NCBI GenBank assembly: GCA_023404095.1
Contig: JAEYDD010000028.1
Location: 1 to 64,000, forward strand
Origin: Pseudomonadota bacterium
GTDB lineage: Bacteria; Pseudomonadota; Alphaproteobacteria; Rhizobiales; Rhizobiaceae
Direction: 5' to 3'
Length of the DNA: 64,000 bases
Positions 17,190 through 24,950 of this stretch are shown piece after piece. The notes beneath the pieces are model-generated. The model did no database searches, was not told where the DNA came from, and was given only the letters and a program-made list of their open reading frames with translations. The position numbers were made by a program, and so were the translations under genes. Numbering within the stretch: position 1 is the stretch's first letter; the number at the start of each line of letters is the position of its first letter.

Positions 17190-18191
17190 TCAATCGAAGG
17201 TGATCACCACCTTACCGATATGATCGCCGTGCTCCAGCATGCGGTGCGCGGCGGCGATCTTCGTGTAGGGCAGGACCGCCTGGATGACCGGCGCAACACG
17301 GCCGGAATCAAGCAGCGGCCACGCCTTCTCCAGAAGTTCGTCGCGGATCTGCCGCTTTTCCTCCGCCGTGCGCGGGCGAAGGGTGGAGCCCATGACGCGC
17401 AGGCGCTTCAACAGGATCGGCCCAAGATTGACCTTGTCGGCAAAGGCGCCGCCGAGGAAGGCGATGATGGAAAGCCGGCCATCCTGCGCCAGCGATTTCA
17501 GGTTGCGGTCGAAATAGGCAGCACCGACCATGTCGAGGATGATATCGACGCCGCGCCTGCCGGTTTCCTCTGCCACCACCGCGCAGAAATCCTCGCTGCG
17601 GTAGTTGATCGCGCGCGACGCGCCGAGGCCAACGCAGGCCTCGCATTTCTCGGTGGTTCCGGCCGTGGCGAAGACCTTGGCGCCGAAAGCCGTGGCCAGC
17701 TGGATCGCCGTCGTGCCGATGCCGCTCGTGCCGCCGTGCACCAGCACCGTGTCGCCCGCCTTCAGCCCCGCCATCATGAAGACGTTGGCCCAGACGGTGA
17801 AGAACGTTTCCGGCAGGGCTGCTGCCTTGACCGCATCGTAGCCCTTGGGAAAACGCAGGGCCTGGGTCGCCGGCACCGCGCAATACTGCGCGTAACCCCC
17901 GCCATTGACGAGCGCGCAGACCTTGTCGCCGATCGAAAATCCACTGGCGCCGGGACCAAGGCCCACCACCTCGCCGGCGACTTCCAGCCCAAGGACGGGA
18001 CTGGCGCCGGGCGGTGGCGGATAGTCGCCCTTGCGCTGCATGAGGTCTGGACGGTTGATGCCGGCCGCTTCCACCCGCACCAGGATGTCGCCTGCGCGCG
18101 GCAACGGCAGCGGCCCCTGAGCGACCAGAAGATTTTCCACGCCGCCGGGCTCGCTCACGTCGATGAAGGACATGGATTCGGGCAGCGTCAT
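17190..18191 (-). CDS. NAD(P)H-quinone oxidoreductase, zinc-less medium-chain type (PIG3-like)
   Basis: A 333-residue medium-chain dehydrogenase/reductase. The N-terminal domain has AAGINRPDLMQRKGDYPPPPGASP and VLGLEVAGEVVGLG. The nucleotide-binding domain has VLVHGGTSGIGTTAIQLA, the Rossmann glycine motif, and INYRSEDF. The structural zinc cysteines of alcohol dehydrogenases are absent, which fits quinone oxidoreductases that use NADPH to reduce quinones or enals. GAGGAGACTGCC precedes the ATG. It is divergent from a DUF1344 gene across a spacer that holds an 18-bp palindrome. Confidence 0.9.
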   Translation of the reverse strand: MTLPESMSFIDVSEPGGVENLLVAQGPLPLPRAGDILVRVEAAGINRPDLMQRKGDYPPPPGASPVLGLEVAGEVVGLGPGASGFSIGDKVCALVNGGGYAQYCAVPATQALRFPKGYDAVKAAALPETFFTVWANVFMMAGLKAGDTVLVHGGTSGIGTTAIQLATAFGAKVFATAGTTEKCEACVGLGASRAINYRSEDFCAVVAEETGRRGVDIILDMVGAAYFDRNLKSLAQDGRLSIIAFLGGAFADKVNLGPILLKRLRVMGSTLRPRTAEEKRQIRDELLEKAWPLLDSGRVAPVIQAVLPYTKIAAAHRMLEHGDHIGKVVITFD

Positions 18192-18318
18192 GGCAGTCTC
18201 CTCGTATAGGGTGCGGGCTGCTTGCCGCCCGCCTCGAGCATAACCATAGCGGAAAGCCTTCCGTCGAAACATTAAATTTGCTTCATCAAGACGCCCGCCA
18301 CAATTTGCCACAAATCAT

Positions 18319-18336
18319 TGAAATCATGTGATTTCA
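18319..18336. promoter_or_regulatory. 18-bp palindromic operator candidate
   Basis: TGAAATCA-TG-TGATTTCA is a perfect 8-bp inverted repeat with a two-base centre. It lies in the 304-bp divergent spacer between the quinone oxidoreductase and DUF1344 genes. Its length and symmetry fit a dimeric regulator site; the regulator is unknown. The rest of the spacer (18192-18495) shows only AT-rich promoter-like DNA and a GGGCCCCGCGAGGGCC hairpin near 18462-18478. Confidence 0.5.
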
Positions 18337-18495
18337 TGGACTTGCGGAATTACCTATCTTTAATTTGAAGTGGCGCCTGCGCCAGATTAACGTCCATGTC
18401 GAAGTCGGGAAGCGCCGGCGGCCGTGGCCGTGACGCGACGCCTTCCGGACGGCTTCCGAAATGGGCCCCGCGAGGGCCTAAACAGGACAAGTCTC

Positions 18496-18771
18496 ATGCG
18501 TGTTCTTCTCTCCAATCTCGCCATCGTCAGCGCTCTGGCGGCGCCGGGCATCGCGTTCGCTGCGGCGCAGACCGTGACCGGGACCGTGAAAGCCTACAGC
18601 CCGTCGGCCATGACGCTGACGCTGTCGGACGGCACGGCCTACATGCTGCCGAAGGGCTTCAAGGATCCGGGCCTGAAGGCCGGCGAGAAGGTATCGATCT
18701 CCTATGACATGGTCGGGAAAAAGCACGAAGCCAAGACTGTGAAGATCCTGCAGCAACCTCAACAGTCTTGA
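18496..18771 (+). CDS. DUF1344 small periplasmic protein
   Basis: A 91-residue protein with a cleavable signal (MRVLLSNLAIVSALAAPGIAFAAAQ). It is followed by a single small beta domain, TVTGTVKAYSPSAMTLTLSDGTAYMLPKGF...LKAGEKVSISYDM. This is the DUF1344 pattern, an OB-like fold common in rhizobia with unknown function. AGGA lies 6 to 9 bases before the ATG. A TGAGCGG/CCGCTCA inverted repeat starts at the stop codon (18769-18803), but there is no U-run after it. Confidence 0.82.
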   Translation: MRVLLSNLAIVSALAAPGIAFAAAQTVTGTVKAYSPSAMTLTLSDGTAYMLPKGFKDPGLKAGEKVSISYDMVGKKHEAKTVKILQQPQQS

Positions 18772-18905
18772 GCGGTCTGCCCCGACCCAACACCAGCCGC
18801 TCAGGATAGGCCGACCAGCTTTCTTTGTGTGTGCAGCTGGCGGTCGAAAGGGGGCGGATCCGTGGCCGGGTCCGCCCTCCCCTTTTCACCGGTCGCCGCC
18901 TTTTC

Positions 18906-20705
18906 TCAGGCGGCCTCGCGCATCTCCACCGAACACAGGACGACGCCGTTGGCGCTGAGCTTGGCCTGGCTCTTGAGCGTTGCGATGCGGGCGCTGATCT
19001 GCTGGGGATCGGCAACGAGATCCCCTTCGCCCACGACGAGAACCACTGCCGAGCAGCGCATCAGCGGAAAGTTGCGGGCATTGCCGTCGCGGTCATGCCC
19101 CCTGATGCTCTCCGCCTGCAGATCCTCCAGCGCATAAAGCTGCCGGGCCTCGCGGGTAAAATCGCCCAGAAGCCGCTGCAGCAGTTGCTCCACCGAGGCG
19201 ACGTCGCGCCCCGAGATGCCGGCAAAGAAATCATCCCCGCCGAGATGGCCGATGAACACGTCGTCGCCTATGAAGTGGCGGCGCAGGAGCGAGGCGAACA
19301 GAAGGATCGCGCGATCCCCCATCTGGAAGCCGTAGTGATCGTTGAAGGGCTTGAAGTTGTCGAAGTCGAAGTAGCAGAAGCAGCGGAGCTGGTCGCCGTC
19401 GAGCGCGCGGTCCTGCAGGTACTCATGGATCGAACGGTTGCCGAGCAGGCCGCTGAGCGGGTTCTGGTCCTCAGCCGCCTTGAGCTGCTTCTCGCTGATG
19501 ATCTTGAGCAGCGACGAGGCACTGAGGATGCCGGCATAGCGCATGTTCTCCGTCAGGATCACGCATTCGCTGCCGCCCATGTCGGCGAAGATGTTCAGAA
19601 GCTGCTCGGCCGGTGTTTCCAGGTCGGCGACCGGGGCCATCTTGGCGAAATGCGAGAGGCTCTTCTGGTAGAGCCTGTTCTTCAGCAGGTCGCGGCCGAA
19701 GGGATGATAGCTCAGTTCGCGAACGTGGTACTCGTGCAGGATGCCGCGGGGCTCGTCGTTGGCGTTGAGGACGGGGAAGAAGGTGCGCTTCGGATCCTTG
19801 CGAAACAGTTCGAACACGGATTCGAGACTGTCGGCCTCGTGTACGGCCGGGAGGTGCTCGATCTGGCGGCGGATGAGGATGCTGTCGAGCGACGGCGAAT
19901 TGCGCCGGCCGGCGGCAGCCCGTGCAATGGGCGTGTAGACCGGCTGCAACGCCGACATGTCCGTCTGCGGACGGGAGATGTACCAGCCCTGCACGAGATC
20001 GCAGCCGGCATCGCGGCAGGCGACGAATTCCGCCTCCGTCTCCACGCCTTCGGCAATCACCCGGATGCCGAGCACATGGGAGACATTGACCATGTTCTTG
20101 ACCAGGTGGCGCTTGCGGGCATCGGCCTCCAGGCCGGAGATGAAATGACGATCGATCTTCAGGTAGTCGATCGGGTGATCGCAGAGCACCTTCATGCCGC
20201 TGTGGCCGGCGCCGAAATCGTCGACGGCCAGCTTGAACCCCTCCTGGCGCAACCGTGCCATCAGCACGCCGAAATCCGGCACATCGCTGTGATCGAAGCG
20301 CTCGGAGATCTCGAAGCAGATGGACGAGGCAGGGATGCCGGCACGCTTGAGGTGGCTCGACAGGCGCTCCACGATATCGCCCGCCTGCGTGATGAGGCGG
20401 GAGTCGAGGTTGACGAACAGGGTCCGGCTGGCGAAATCGGGCAACATCGCAAACGCCGCCAGCGCGCGGCTGGTGACCATGTGCTCCAGCGCCAGCAATT
20501 GCCCCGCCTCGTGGGCACGGTCGAGAAGATCGAGCGGAGAGGAAAAGCCAAGCCGCTCGTGTCCGCGCATCAGCGACTCGTAGCCGAAGACAGCGCCGGA
20601 CGCCGTTTCCACGATCGGCTGGAATGCCGTTTCCACGACCAGCTTGGCGAGGGTGACGATCTGATCGTCGCCGAAGCGGCGAAGGGTGAGCATATCGGCT
20701 GACAT
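18906..20705 (-). CDS. EAL-CBS-GGDEF cyclic-di-GMP protein
   Basis: A 599-residue protein with the domains in the unusual order EAL first (about 15-260), a tandem CBS-like region in the middle (about 275-405) and GGDEF last (about 430-590). The EAL signature is YESLMRG, with E43, N99, E132, D162/D163 (AVDDFG), K183 and E219 (EGVET) all present. Phosphodiesterase activity is therefore plausible despite ESL. The GGDEF motif reads GGDDF (489-493), a conservative change whose effect on cyclase activity is uncertain. CBS domains commonly bind adenosyl ligands, suggesting nucleotide control. No membrane segment is seen. Confidence 0.88.
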   Translation of the reverse strand: MSADMLTLRRFGDDQIVTLAKLVVETAFQPIVETASGAVFGYESLMRGHERLGFSSPLDLLDRAHEAGQLLALEHMVTSRALAAFAMLPDFASRTLFVNLDSRLITQAGDIVERLSSHLKRAGIPASSICFEISERFDHSDVPDFGVLMARLRQEGFKLAVDDFGAGHSGMKVLCDHPIDYLKIDRHFISGLEADARKRHLVKNMVNVSHVLGIRVIAEGVETEAEFVACRDAGCDLVQGWYISRPQTDMSALQPVYTPIARAAAGRRNSPSLDSILIRRQIEHLPAVHEADSLESVFELFRKDPKRTFFPVLNANDEPRGILHEYHVRELSYHPFGRDLLKNRLYQKSLSHFAKMAPVADLETPAEQLLNIFADMGGSECVILTENMRYAGILSASSLLKIISEKQLKAAEDQNPLSGLLGNRSIHEYLQDRALDGDQLRCFCYFDFDNFKPFNDHYGFQMGDRAILLFASLLRRHFIGDDVFIGHLGGDDFFAGISGRDVASVEQLLQRLLGDFTREARQLYALEDLQAESIRGHDRDGNARNFPLMRCSAVVLVVGEGDLVADPQQISARIATLKSQAKLSANGVVLCSVEMREAA

Positions 20706-20822
20706 GACGGACTCCGGACAAGAATTGCCGGAAGCATGTTTGCCGATCCTGAAAATTCCGTTTCCCGAATGTGACAGTTTATTGAAACTTCAACGACTGC
20801 AGCTACTTACATGACGACTTCC

Positions 20823-21260
20823 TCACATTCTCACAGTCAGCATCACCGCACCTGTGGCGATGAGGCAGACGGCGAGCCAGTGCATCGCCGACAGGCGCTC
20901 GCCGAGGAAGATCGCGGCGAAGGCGGCGACGAGAACGACGCTCAGCTTGTCGACGGGGGCAACCTGCGAGGCGTTGCCGAGCTTGAGCGCGCGGAAATAG
21001 CAGAGCCAGGATGCACCGGTGGCGAGGTCCGAGAGGATCAGGAACAGCCAGTTCCTGGGCGTCACCGTCGACGGCGCCTGCCAGCCGCCGGTCAGCGACA
21101 GCATGAGGACGATCGCGCATAGGATGACGATGGTGCGGATGAAGGTGGCGAAATCCGAGCCGACGCCCTCGATGCCGACCTTGGCGAAGACGGCCGTCAG
21201 TGCAGCGAAGATCGCCGAGCCGACGGCCCAGAACTGCCAGGACAAAAGCAGCGTCTTCAC
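20823..21260 (-). CDS. Single-domain EamA/DMT-superfamily transporter
   Basis: A 145-residue membrane protein with about five hydrophobic helices, one EamA domain, ending LGERLSAMHWLAVCLIATGAVMLTVRM. Full DMT transporters carry two such domains, so this one probably works as a dimer. It starts with GTG at 21260, and the GTGA there overlaps the TGA stop of crcB, which indicates translational coupling. It is therefore downstream of the fluoride riboswitch, although its substrate is unknown. Confidence 0.85.
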   Translation of the reverse strand: MKTLLLSWQFWAVGSAIFAALTAVFAKVGIEGVGSDFATFIRTIVILCAIVLMLSLTGGWQAPSTVTPRNWLFLILSDLATGASWLCYFRALKLGNASQVAPVDKLSVVLVAAFAAIFLGERLSAMHWLAVCLIATGAVMLTVRM

Positions 21261-21640
21261 GCCGCCACCGGAAACAGCCGCGCCAGGAACAGGCCGGCAA
21301 CGACGGCGACCAGCGACAGGACGACGCTTGCGACGACATAGGCGGCCGACATGGCGAGATTGCCTCGCTCCCACAGAAGCGTCGCATCCAGCGCGAAGGC
21401 CGAGAAAGTGGTGAAGCCGCCGAGAACACCGGTCGTCAGCAGCAACCGGATCTCCTGCGGCAGGTGGCCACGAAAGGCGAAATAGCCGGCGACCAGGCCC
21501 ATCACCATGCAGCCGACAACGTTGACGGCCAGCGTTCCGACCGGAAAGCCGGGGCCGAAAAGGCGTGCGGCGAGTACGTTCACGCCATGGCGGCCCGCGC
21601 CACCGACGCCTGCACCGAGAAATACAATGAGATAGTTCAT
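21257..21640 (-). CDS. crcB: Fluoride ion channel CrcB/Fluc
   Basis: A 127-residue, four-helix membrane protein that exports fluoride as an antiparallel dimer. The sequence has GAGVGGAGRHGVNVLAARLF (the conserved GR.N region), TLAVNVVGCMVMGLVAGYF and TTGVLGGFTTFSAFALDATLL, which contains the Phe-box/TFSTF-like segment. AAGGTAACGCAA precedes the ATG at 21640. A fluoride riboswitch lies in the leader, and the next gene on the strand overlaps the stop codon. Confidence 0.95.
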   Translation of the reverse strand: MNYLIVFLGAGVGGAGRHGVNVLAARLFGPGFPVGTLAVNVVGCMVMGLVAGYFAFRGHLPQEIRLLLTTGVLGGFTTFSAFALDATLLWERGNLAMSAAYVVASVVLSLVAVVAGLFLARLFPVAA

Positions 21641-21735
21641 TTGCGTTACCTTATCCACGATGGGGCGGTAACGGAAAACACCCGCTGCCGGCTGCGGACG
21701 CAAACCTGCCGCAGGCGACCTTCCGGTCCGCCTTC

Positions 21736-21786
21736 TGGCAGGAGCTATCAGCCGTTATGGCGGTTGTCGGGGAGCTCCATCCCCAT
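21736..21786 (-). promoter_or_regulatory. Fluoride riboswitch (crcB motif)
   Basis: On the minus strand the RNA begins GGGGAUGGAGCUCCCC and continues GACAACCGCC, AUAACGGCUG and AUAGCUCCUGCC. This shows the conserved GGNGAUGG start, the AACCGCC/GGCUGAU pairing and the closing CUCCUNC of the fluoride-sensing motif. It lies about 96 bases before the crcB start and would switch expression of crcB and the overlapping EamA gene on when fluoride is high. Hairpin-forming GC-rich sequence follows (about 21695-21735), but the expression platform was not resolved. Confidence 0.9.
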
Positions 21787-21798
21787 CACACGCGCTCT

Positions 21799-21827
21799 TC
21801 CTATCGCGGAAGCGGCGGCGCTGTCAA
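21799..21827 (-). promoter_or_regulatory. Promoter for the riboswitch-crcB transcript
   Basis: A perfect TTGACA -35 box on the minus strand (21827-21822) is followed after 16-17 bases by a weak -10 (GATAGG/ATAGGA, around 21805-21799). The predicted start is about 5-10 bases before the riboswitch, which supports the call. Confidence 0.5.
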
Positions 21828-21851
21828 ACGGCAGCACCGCCATCCAGCGCG

Positions 21852-22403
21852 TCAAGCCTTGCGCAGCGCCAGGCCGAAGCCGATCAGCGCCCAGCCCTGC
21901 ATGGCAAGGTCGAAGGCCAGGAACAGGCCGAGCAGCCAAAGGCTGTTGACCGGCCAGCCGATCAGGAAGACCAGGCCCGCAAGTGCGGTGACGATGCCGC
22001 CCGCCAGCAGCCAGCCCCAGCCTGCATCCTGCCGGGCGCGCATTGCCACCCAGATGCGGAACAGGCCGGATACGATCAGCGCCCAGGCCATCAGCAGCGT
22101 CAGCACCTTGGCGGTGAGTTGCGGATTGACGAAGGCAAGCACGCCGGCGGCCAGATAGAGGAGCGCGCTCAGCACCCAGTAGATCGTGTCCTTCCATGCC
22201 TTCACCTGGAAGGCATGGGCGAGATAGACGGCGCCGCCGACGATCATCAGCATGCCGACATAGTAGACGGTGACGACGGTAGCCCAGAGAAGGTTGCCGG
22301 CGGCGATGAAGCCGAAGACGAGAAGCGCAAGGCCGAGCGCGACGAACCAGCCCCACTTGCCCCGCACTTCGGACAGGCGCGGTATCGATGATTGAACAGC
22401 CAT
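21852..22403 (-). CDS. HdeD family membrane protein
   Basis: About 183 residues with six hydrophobic helices in three paired repeats (WGWFVALGLALLVFGFIAAG, YWVLSALLYLAAGVLAFVNP, GWGWLLAGGIVTALAGLVFLIGWP). This is the DUF308/HdeD pattern, named after the E. coli acid-resistance protein. The function in this organism is unknown. GGGGGTTGTT precedes the ATG at 22403. It is divergent from betI. Confidence 0.87.
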   Translation of the reverse strand: MAVQSSIPRLSEVRGKWGWFVALGLALLVFGFIAAGNLLWATVVTVYYVGMLMIVGGAVYLAHAFQVKAWKDTIYWVLSALLYLAAGVLAFVNPQLTAKVLTLLMAWALIVSGLFRIWVAMRARQDAGWGWLLAGGIVTALAGLVFLIGWPVNSLWLLGLFLAFDLAMQGWALIGFGLALRKA

Positions 22404-22499
22404 AACAACCCCCAATAGCTGATACAAACAAACTGATAGTAACATGAAATCGCCAGTTGTCATGCGTGTGAACGACATGATTTCACTTCGATTTTTTTT

Positions 22500-22517
22500 A
22501 TTGATTGATGAGTCAAT
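22500..22517. promoter_or_regulatory. Candidate BetI operator
   Basis: ATTGA-N8-TCAAT forms a dyad 36 bases upstream of betI, inside a T- and A-rich flank (TTTA before, TAAAA after). Its form resembles the TTGATTGA/TCAAT type of site described for BetI in other proteobacteria. This would allow BetI to repress its own operon and release it with choline. Confidence 0.55.
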
Positions 22518-22552
22518 TAAAAATAATGTCCCTGTCGAAGGAGTGACTGGAT

Positions 22553-23368
22553 TTGCCCAAGGTCGGAATGGAGCCGGTGCGCCGCAAGGCGCTTCTCGAC
22601 GCGACGCTGAAGGCGCTCGGCGACCATGGCTCGCCGGCCGTAACCATGTCGGAGATCGCAAGGCATGCGGGCGTTTCGCCTGCGCTGGCGCATCACTACT
22701 TCGGCTCCAAGGAACAGCTGCTGGTCGCGACAATCCGGAATCTTCTCAGGCAGTTGCGCGACGACGTGGTGAAAGCGATTCAGCACGCTCACACGCCGCG
22801 CGAACGGCTTTCCGCCGTCATCCGCACCAGCTTTCACGCCGATCAGTTCGCACCGGAGACGATCGCCGCATGGCTCGCCTTCTACACCGATGCACAGCGA
22901 TCCGAGGAGACGCGGCGGCTGCTGGTGCTTTATGCGCGCCGGCTGCGCTCCAACCTCGTCGCCAGCCTTTCGGCCCTGTGTCCGCGCGAGGACGCGATCC
23001 GCATCGCCGAGGGTGCGGCGGCCCTGATAGACGGCCTCTATATCCGCCAGGGCCTGCGCGCCGCCCCGATCAGTGCGGCGGCCTCGATCGCGCTGACGGA
23101 AGACTATATCACTGCGCAACTGCGGGTGTTCGGGGACGTCCCCGTTATCGCAGCCGCCCCTCATCCGCCTGCCGGCGCCTTCTCCCCGCCAGCGGGGAGA
23201 AGAACGGATGCGGCACGCCCGCCGACCCACCCTCCCCTTGAGGGGGAGGGTCGGAGCGCAGCTCCGGGGTGGGGTGACCAGTCGCGAACCATGCCGGCGA
23301 GCGATGCTGTCGCAGGATCACCCCCACCCCCCCCAGCGCGGCGCCCACCCCCCCCAAGGGGGAGGTAG
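22553..23368 (+). CDS. betI: Transcriptional repressor BetI with repeat-encoded C-terminal tail
   Basis: A TetR-family repressor of choline/betaine genes. The helix-turn-helix is ALGDHGSPAVTMSEIARHAG and VSPALAHHYFGSKEQLL (about residues 18-57). The effector domain ends near residue 200 (ALTEDYITAQLRVFGDVPVIAAAP). The start is TTG at 22553, with AAGGAG nine bases upstream. BetI proteins are normally about 195-205 residues, but this frame continues to 271 residues. The last 65-70 (PPAGAFSPPAGRRT, PPLEGEG, PPPPPARRPPPP) are encoded by palindromic intergenic repeats, so the native stop appears lost or bypassed. Whether the tail is tolerated is unknown. Confidence 0.9.
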   Translation: MPKVGMEPVRRKALLDATLKALGDHGSPAVTMSEIARHAGVSPALAHHYFGSKEQLLVATIRNLLRQLRDDVVKAIQHAHTPRERLSAVIRTSFHADQFAPETIAAWLAFYTDAQRSEETRRLLVLYARRLRSNLVASLSALCPREDAIRIAEGAAALIDGLYIRQGLRAAPISAAASIALTEDYITAQLRVFGDVPVIAAAPHPPAGAFSPPAGRRTDAARPPTHPPLEGEGRSAAPGWGDQSRTMPASDAVAGSPPPPPARRPPPPRGR

Positions 23369-23372
23369 GATG
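23157..23372. repeat. RIME-like palindromic repeat block
   Basis: The block begins with CCCCTCATCCGCCTGCCGGC followed by the palindrome CTTCTCCCCGC-CA-GCGGGGAGAAG (23179-23202). It continues with CCCTCCCCTTGAGGGGGAGGG (about 23230-23250), GGAGCGCAGCTCC, and a run of C-rich sequence ending CCAAGGGGGAGG. This is the form of rhizobial intergenic mosaic elements. The block lies under the extended 3' end of betI and before betC. Confidence 0.8.
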
Positions 23373-23419
23373 CGCTCCGCATCCGCCATTGCCTCATCCA
23401 TCCCAAGGAACCGCACTCC

Positions 23420-24949
23420 GTGACCGCCAAGAAGCCGAACATCCTGATCATCATGGTCGACCAGCTGAACGGAAAGCTCTTTCCGGACGGGCCGGCGGAC
23501 TGGCTGCATGCGCCGCACATGAAGGCGCTGGCGAAACGTTCGGCGCGGTTTGCCAACAACTACACTTCCTCGCCGCTGTGCGCACCGGCCCGCGCCTCGT
23601 TCATGGCCGGCCAGTTGCCGAGCCGCACGCGCGTCTACGACAACGCTGCCGAATACGTCTCCTCGATCCCGACCTTTGCCCATCACCTGCGCCGCGCCGG
23701 CTACTACACAGCGCTGTCGGGCAAGATGCACTTCGTCGGCCCCGACCAGCTGCACGGCTTCGAGGAGCGGCTGACGACCGACATCTACCCGGCCGACTTC
23801 GGCTGGACGCCGGACTACCGCAAACCCGGCGAGCGGATCGACTGGTGGTATCACAACATGGGTTCGGTGACGGGCGCGGGTGTCGCCGAGATCACCAACC
23901 AGATGGAATATGACGACGAGGTCGCTTTCCTCGCCAACCAGAAGCTCTATCAGCTCTCCCGCGAGAACGACGACGAGGGTCGTCGCCCGTGGTGCGTGAC
24001 GGTGTCCTTCACTCATCCGCACGACCCCTACGTGGCGCGTCGCAGGTTCTGGGACCTCTACGAGGACTGCGAACACCTCGAACCGGAAGTGGGCATGCTG
24101 GAAAAGCAGGACCCGCACTCGCAGCGCATCCTGCATTCCTGCGACTATGCCGGCATGACGATCACGGACAAAGACGTGCGCCGTTCGCGCCGGGCCTATT
24201 TCGCCAACATCTCCTACCTCGACGAGAAGGTCGGCGAACTCGTCGACACGCTGGCCCGCACGCGGATGCTGGACGACACCCTGATCCTGTTCTGCTCCGA
24301 CCACGGCGACATGCTCGGCGAGCGCGGGCTGTGGTTCAAGATGAACTTTTTCGAGGGCTCGGCCCGGGTGCCGCTGATGATATCAGGTCCCGGCGTCGCC
24401 CCCGGCCTGCACCTGAGCCCGGTCTCCAACCTCGACGTGACGCCGACGCTCTGCGATCTCGCCGGCATCTCGATGGAAGAGGTGATGCCGTGGACCGACG
24501 GCGAAAGCCTGGTGCCCGTCATCAACGGCGCGGAGCGCACGACACCGGTGCTGATGGAATATGCGGCCGAGGCCTCCTATGCGCCGATCGTCGGCATCCG
24601 CGAGGACAAGTGGAAATACGTCCACTGCGAACTGGACCCCGAACAGCTCTACGACCTCGAAGCCGATCCGCTGGAACTGAGCAATCTGGCAACGTCGGAC
24701 AATCCCGTCATCCGGGTGACACTGGAGGCGTTCCGGCAGATGCGCGAGGCGCGCTGGGACATGGAAGCCTTCGATGCGGCCGTGCGCGAGAGCCAGGCAC
24801 GACGCTGGGTCGTCTACGAGGCGCTGCGCAACGGCGCCTACTACCCCTGGGACCACCAGCCGCTGCAAAAGGCCTCCGAGCGCTACATGCGCAACCACAT
24901 GAACCTCGACAACCTCGAGGAATCCAAACGCTACCCGCGGGGAGAATGA
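23420..24949 (+). CDS. betC: Choline-sulfatase
   Basis: A 509-residue type I sulfatase that hydrolyses choline-O-sulfate to choline and sulfate in the cytoplasm. The sulfatase signature LCAPARASFMAGQ gives C54-x-P-x-R58. C54 would be converted to formylglycine, the same position as in the Sinorhizobium meliloti enzyme. NILIIMVDQLNGKLF carries metal ligands, and CSDHGDMLGERGLW carries the second metal/substrate motif. The start is GTG at 23420 with AAGGA about ten bases upstream. betB follows after one base. Freed sulfate links this pathway to the sulfur genes further along. Confidence 0.96.
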   Translation: MTAKKPNILIIMVDQLNGKLFPDGPADWLHAPHMKALAKRSARFANNYTSSPLCAPARASFMAGQLPSRTRVYDNAAEYVSSIPTFAHHLRRAGYYTALSGKMHFVGPDQLHGFEERLTTDIYPADFGWTPDYRKPGERIDWWYHNMGSVTGAGVAEITNQMEYDDEVAFLANQKLYQLSRENDDEGRRPWCVTVSFTHPHDPYVARRRFWDLYEDCEHLEPEVGMLEKQDPHSQRILHSCDYAGMTITDKDVRRSRRAYFANISYLDEKVGELVDTLARTRMLDDTLILFCSDHGDMLGERGLWFKMNFFEGSARVPLMISGPGVAPGLHLSPVSNLDVTPTLCDLAGISMEEVMPWTDGESLVPVINGAERTTPVLMEYAAEASYAPIVGIREDKWKYVHCELDPEQLYDLEADPLELSNLATSDNPVIRVTLEAFRQMREARWDMEAFDAAVRESQARRWVVYEALRNGAYYPWDHQPLQKASERYMRNHMNLDNLEESKRYPRGE

Positions 24950-24950
24950 G

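Noticed and set aside
18769..18803. TGAGCGG/CCGCTCA inverted repeat at the DUF1344 stop as a terminator
   Set aside because: The loop is about 20 bases and no T-run follows, so the evidence is too weak.
23157..23372. CRISPR-like array in the betI-betC region
   Set aside because: The units are palindromic, of unequal length and without regular spacers; they fit rhizobial mosaic repeats instead.
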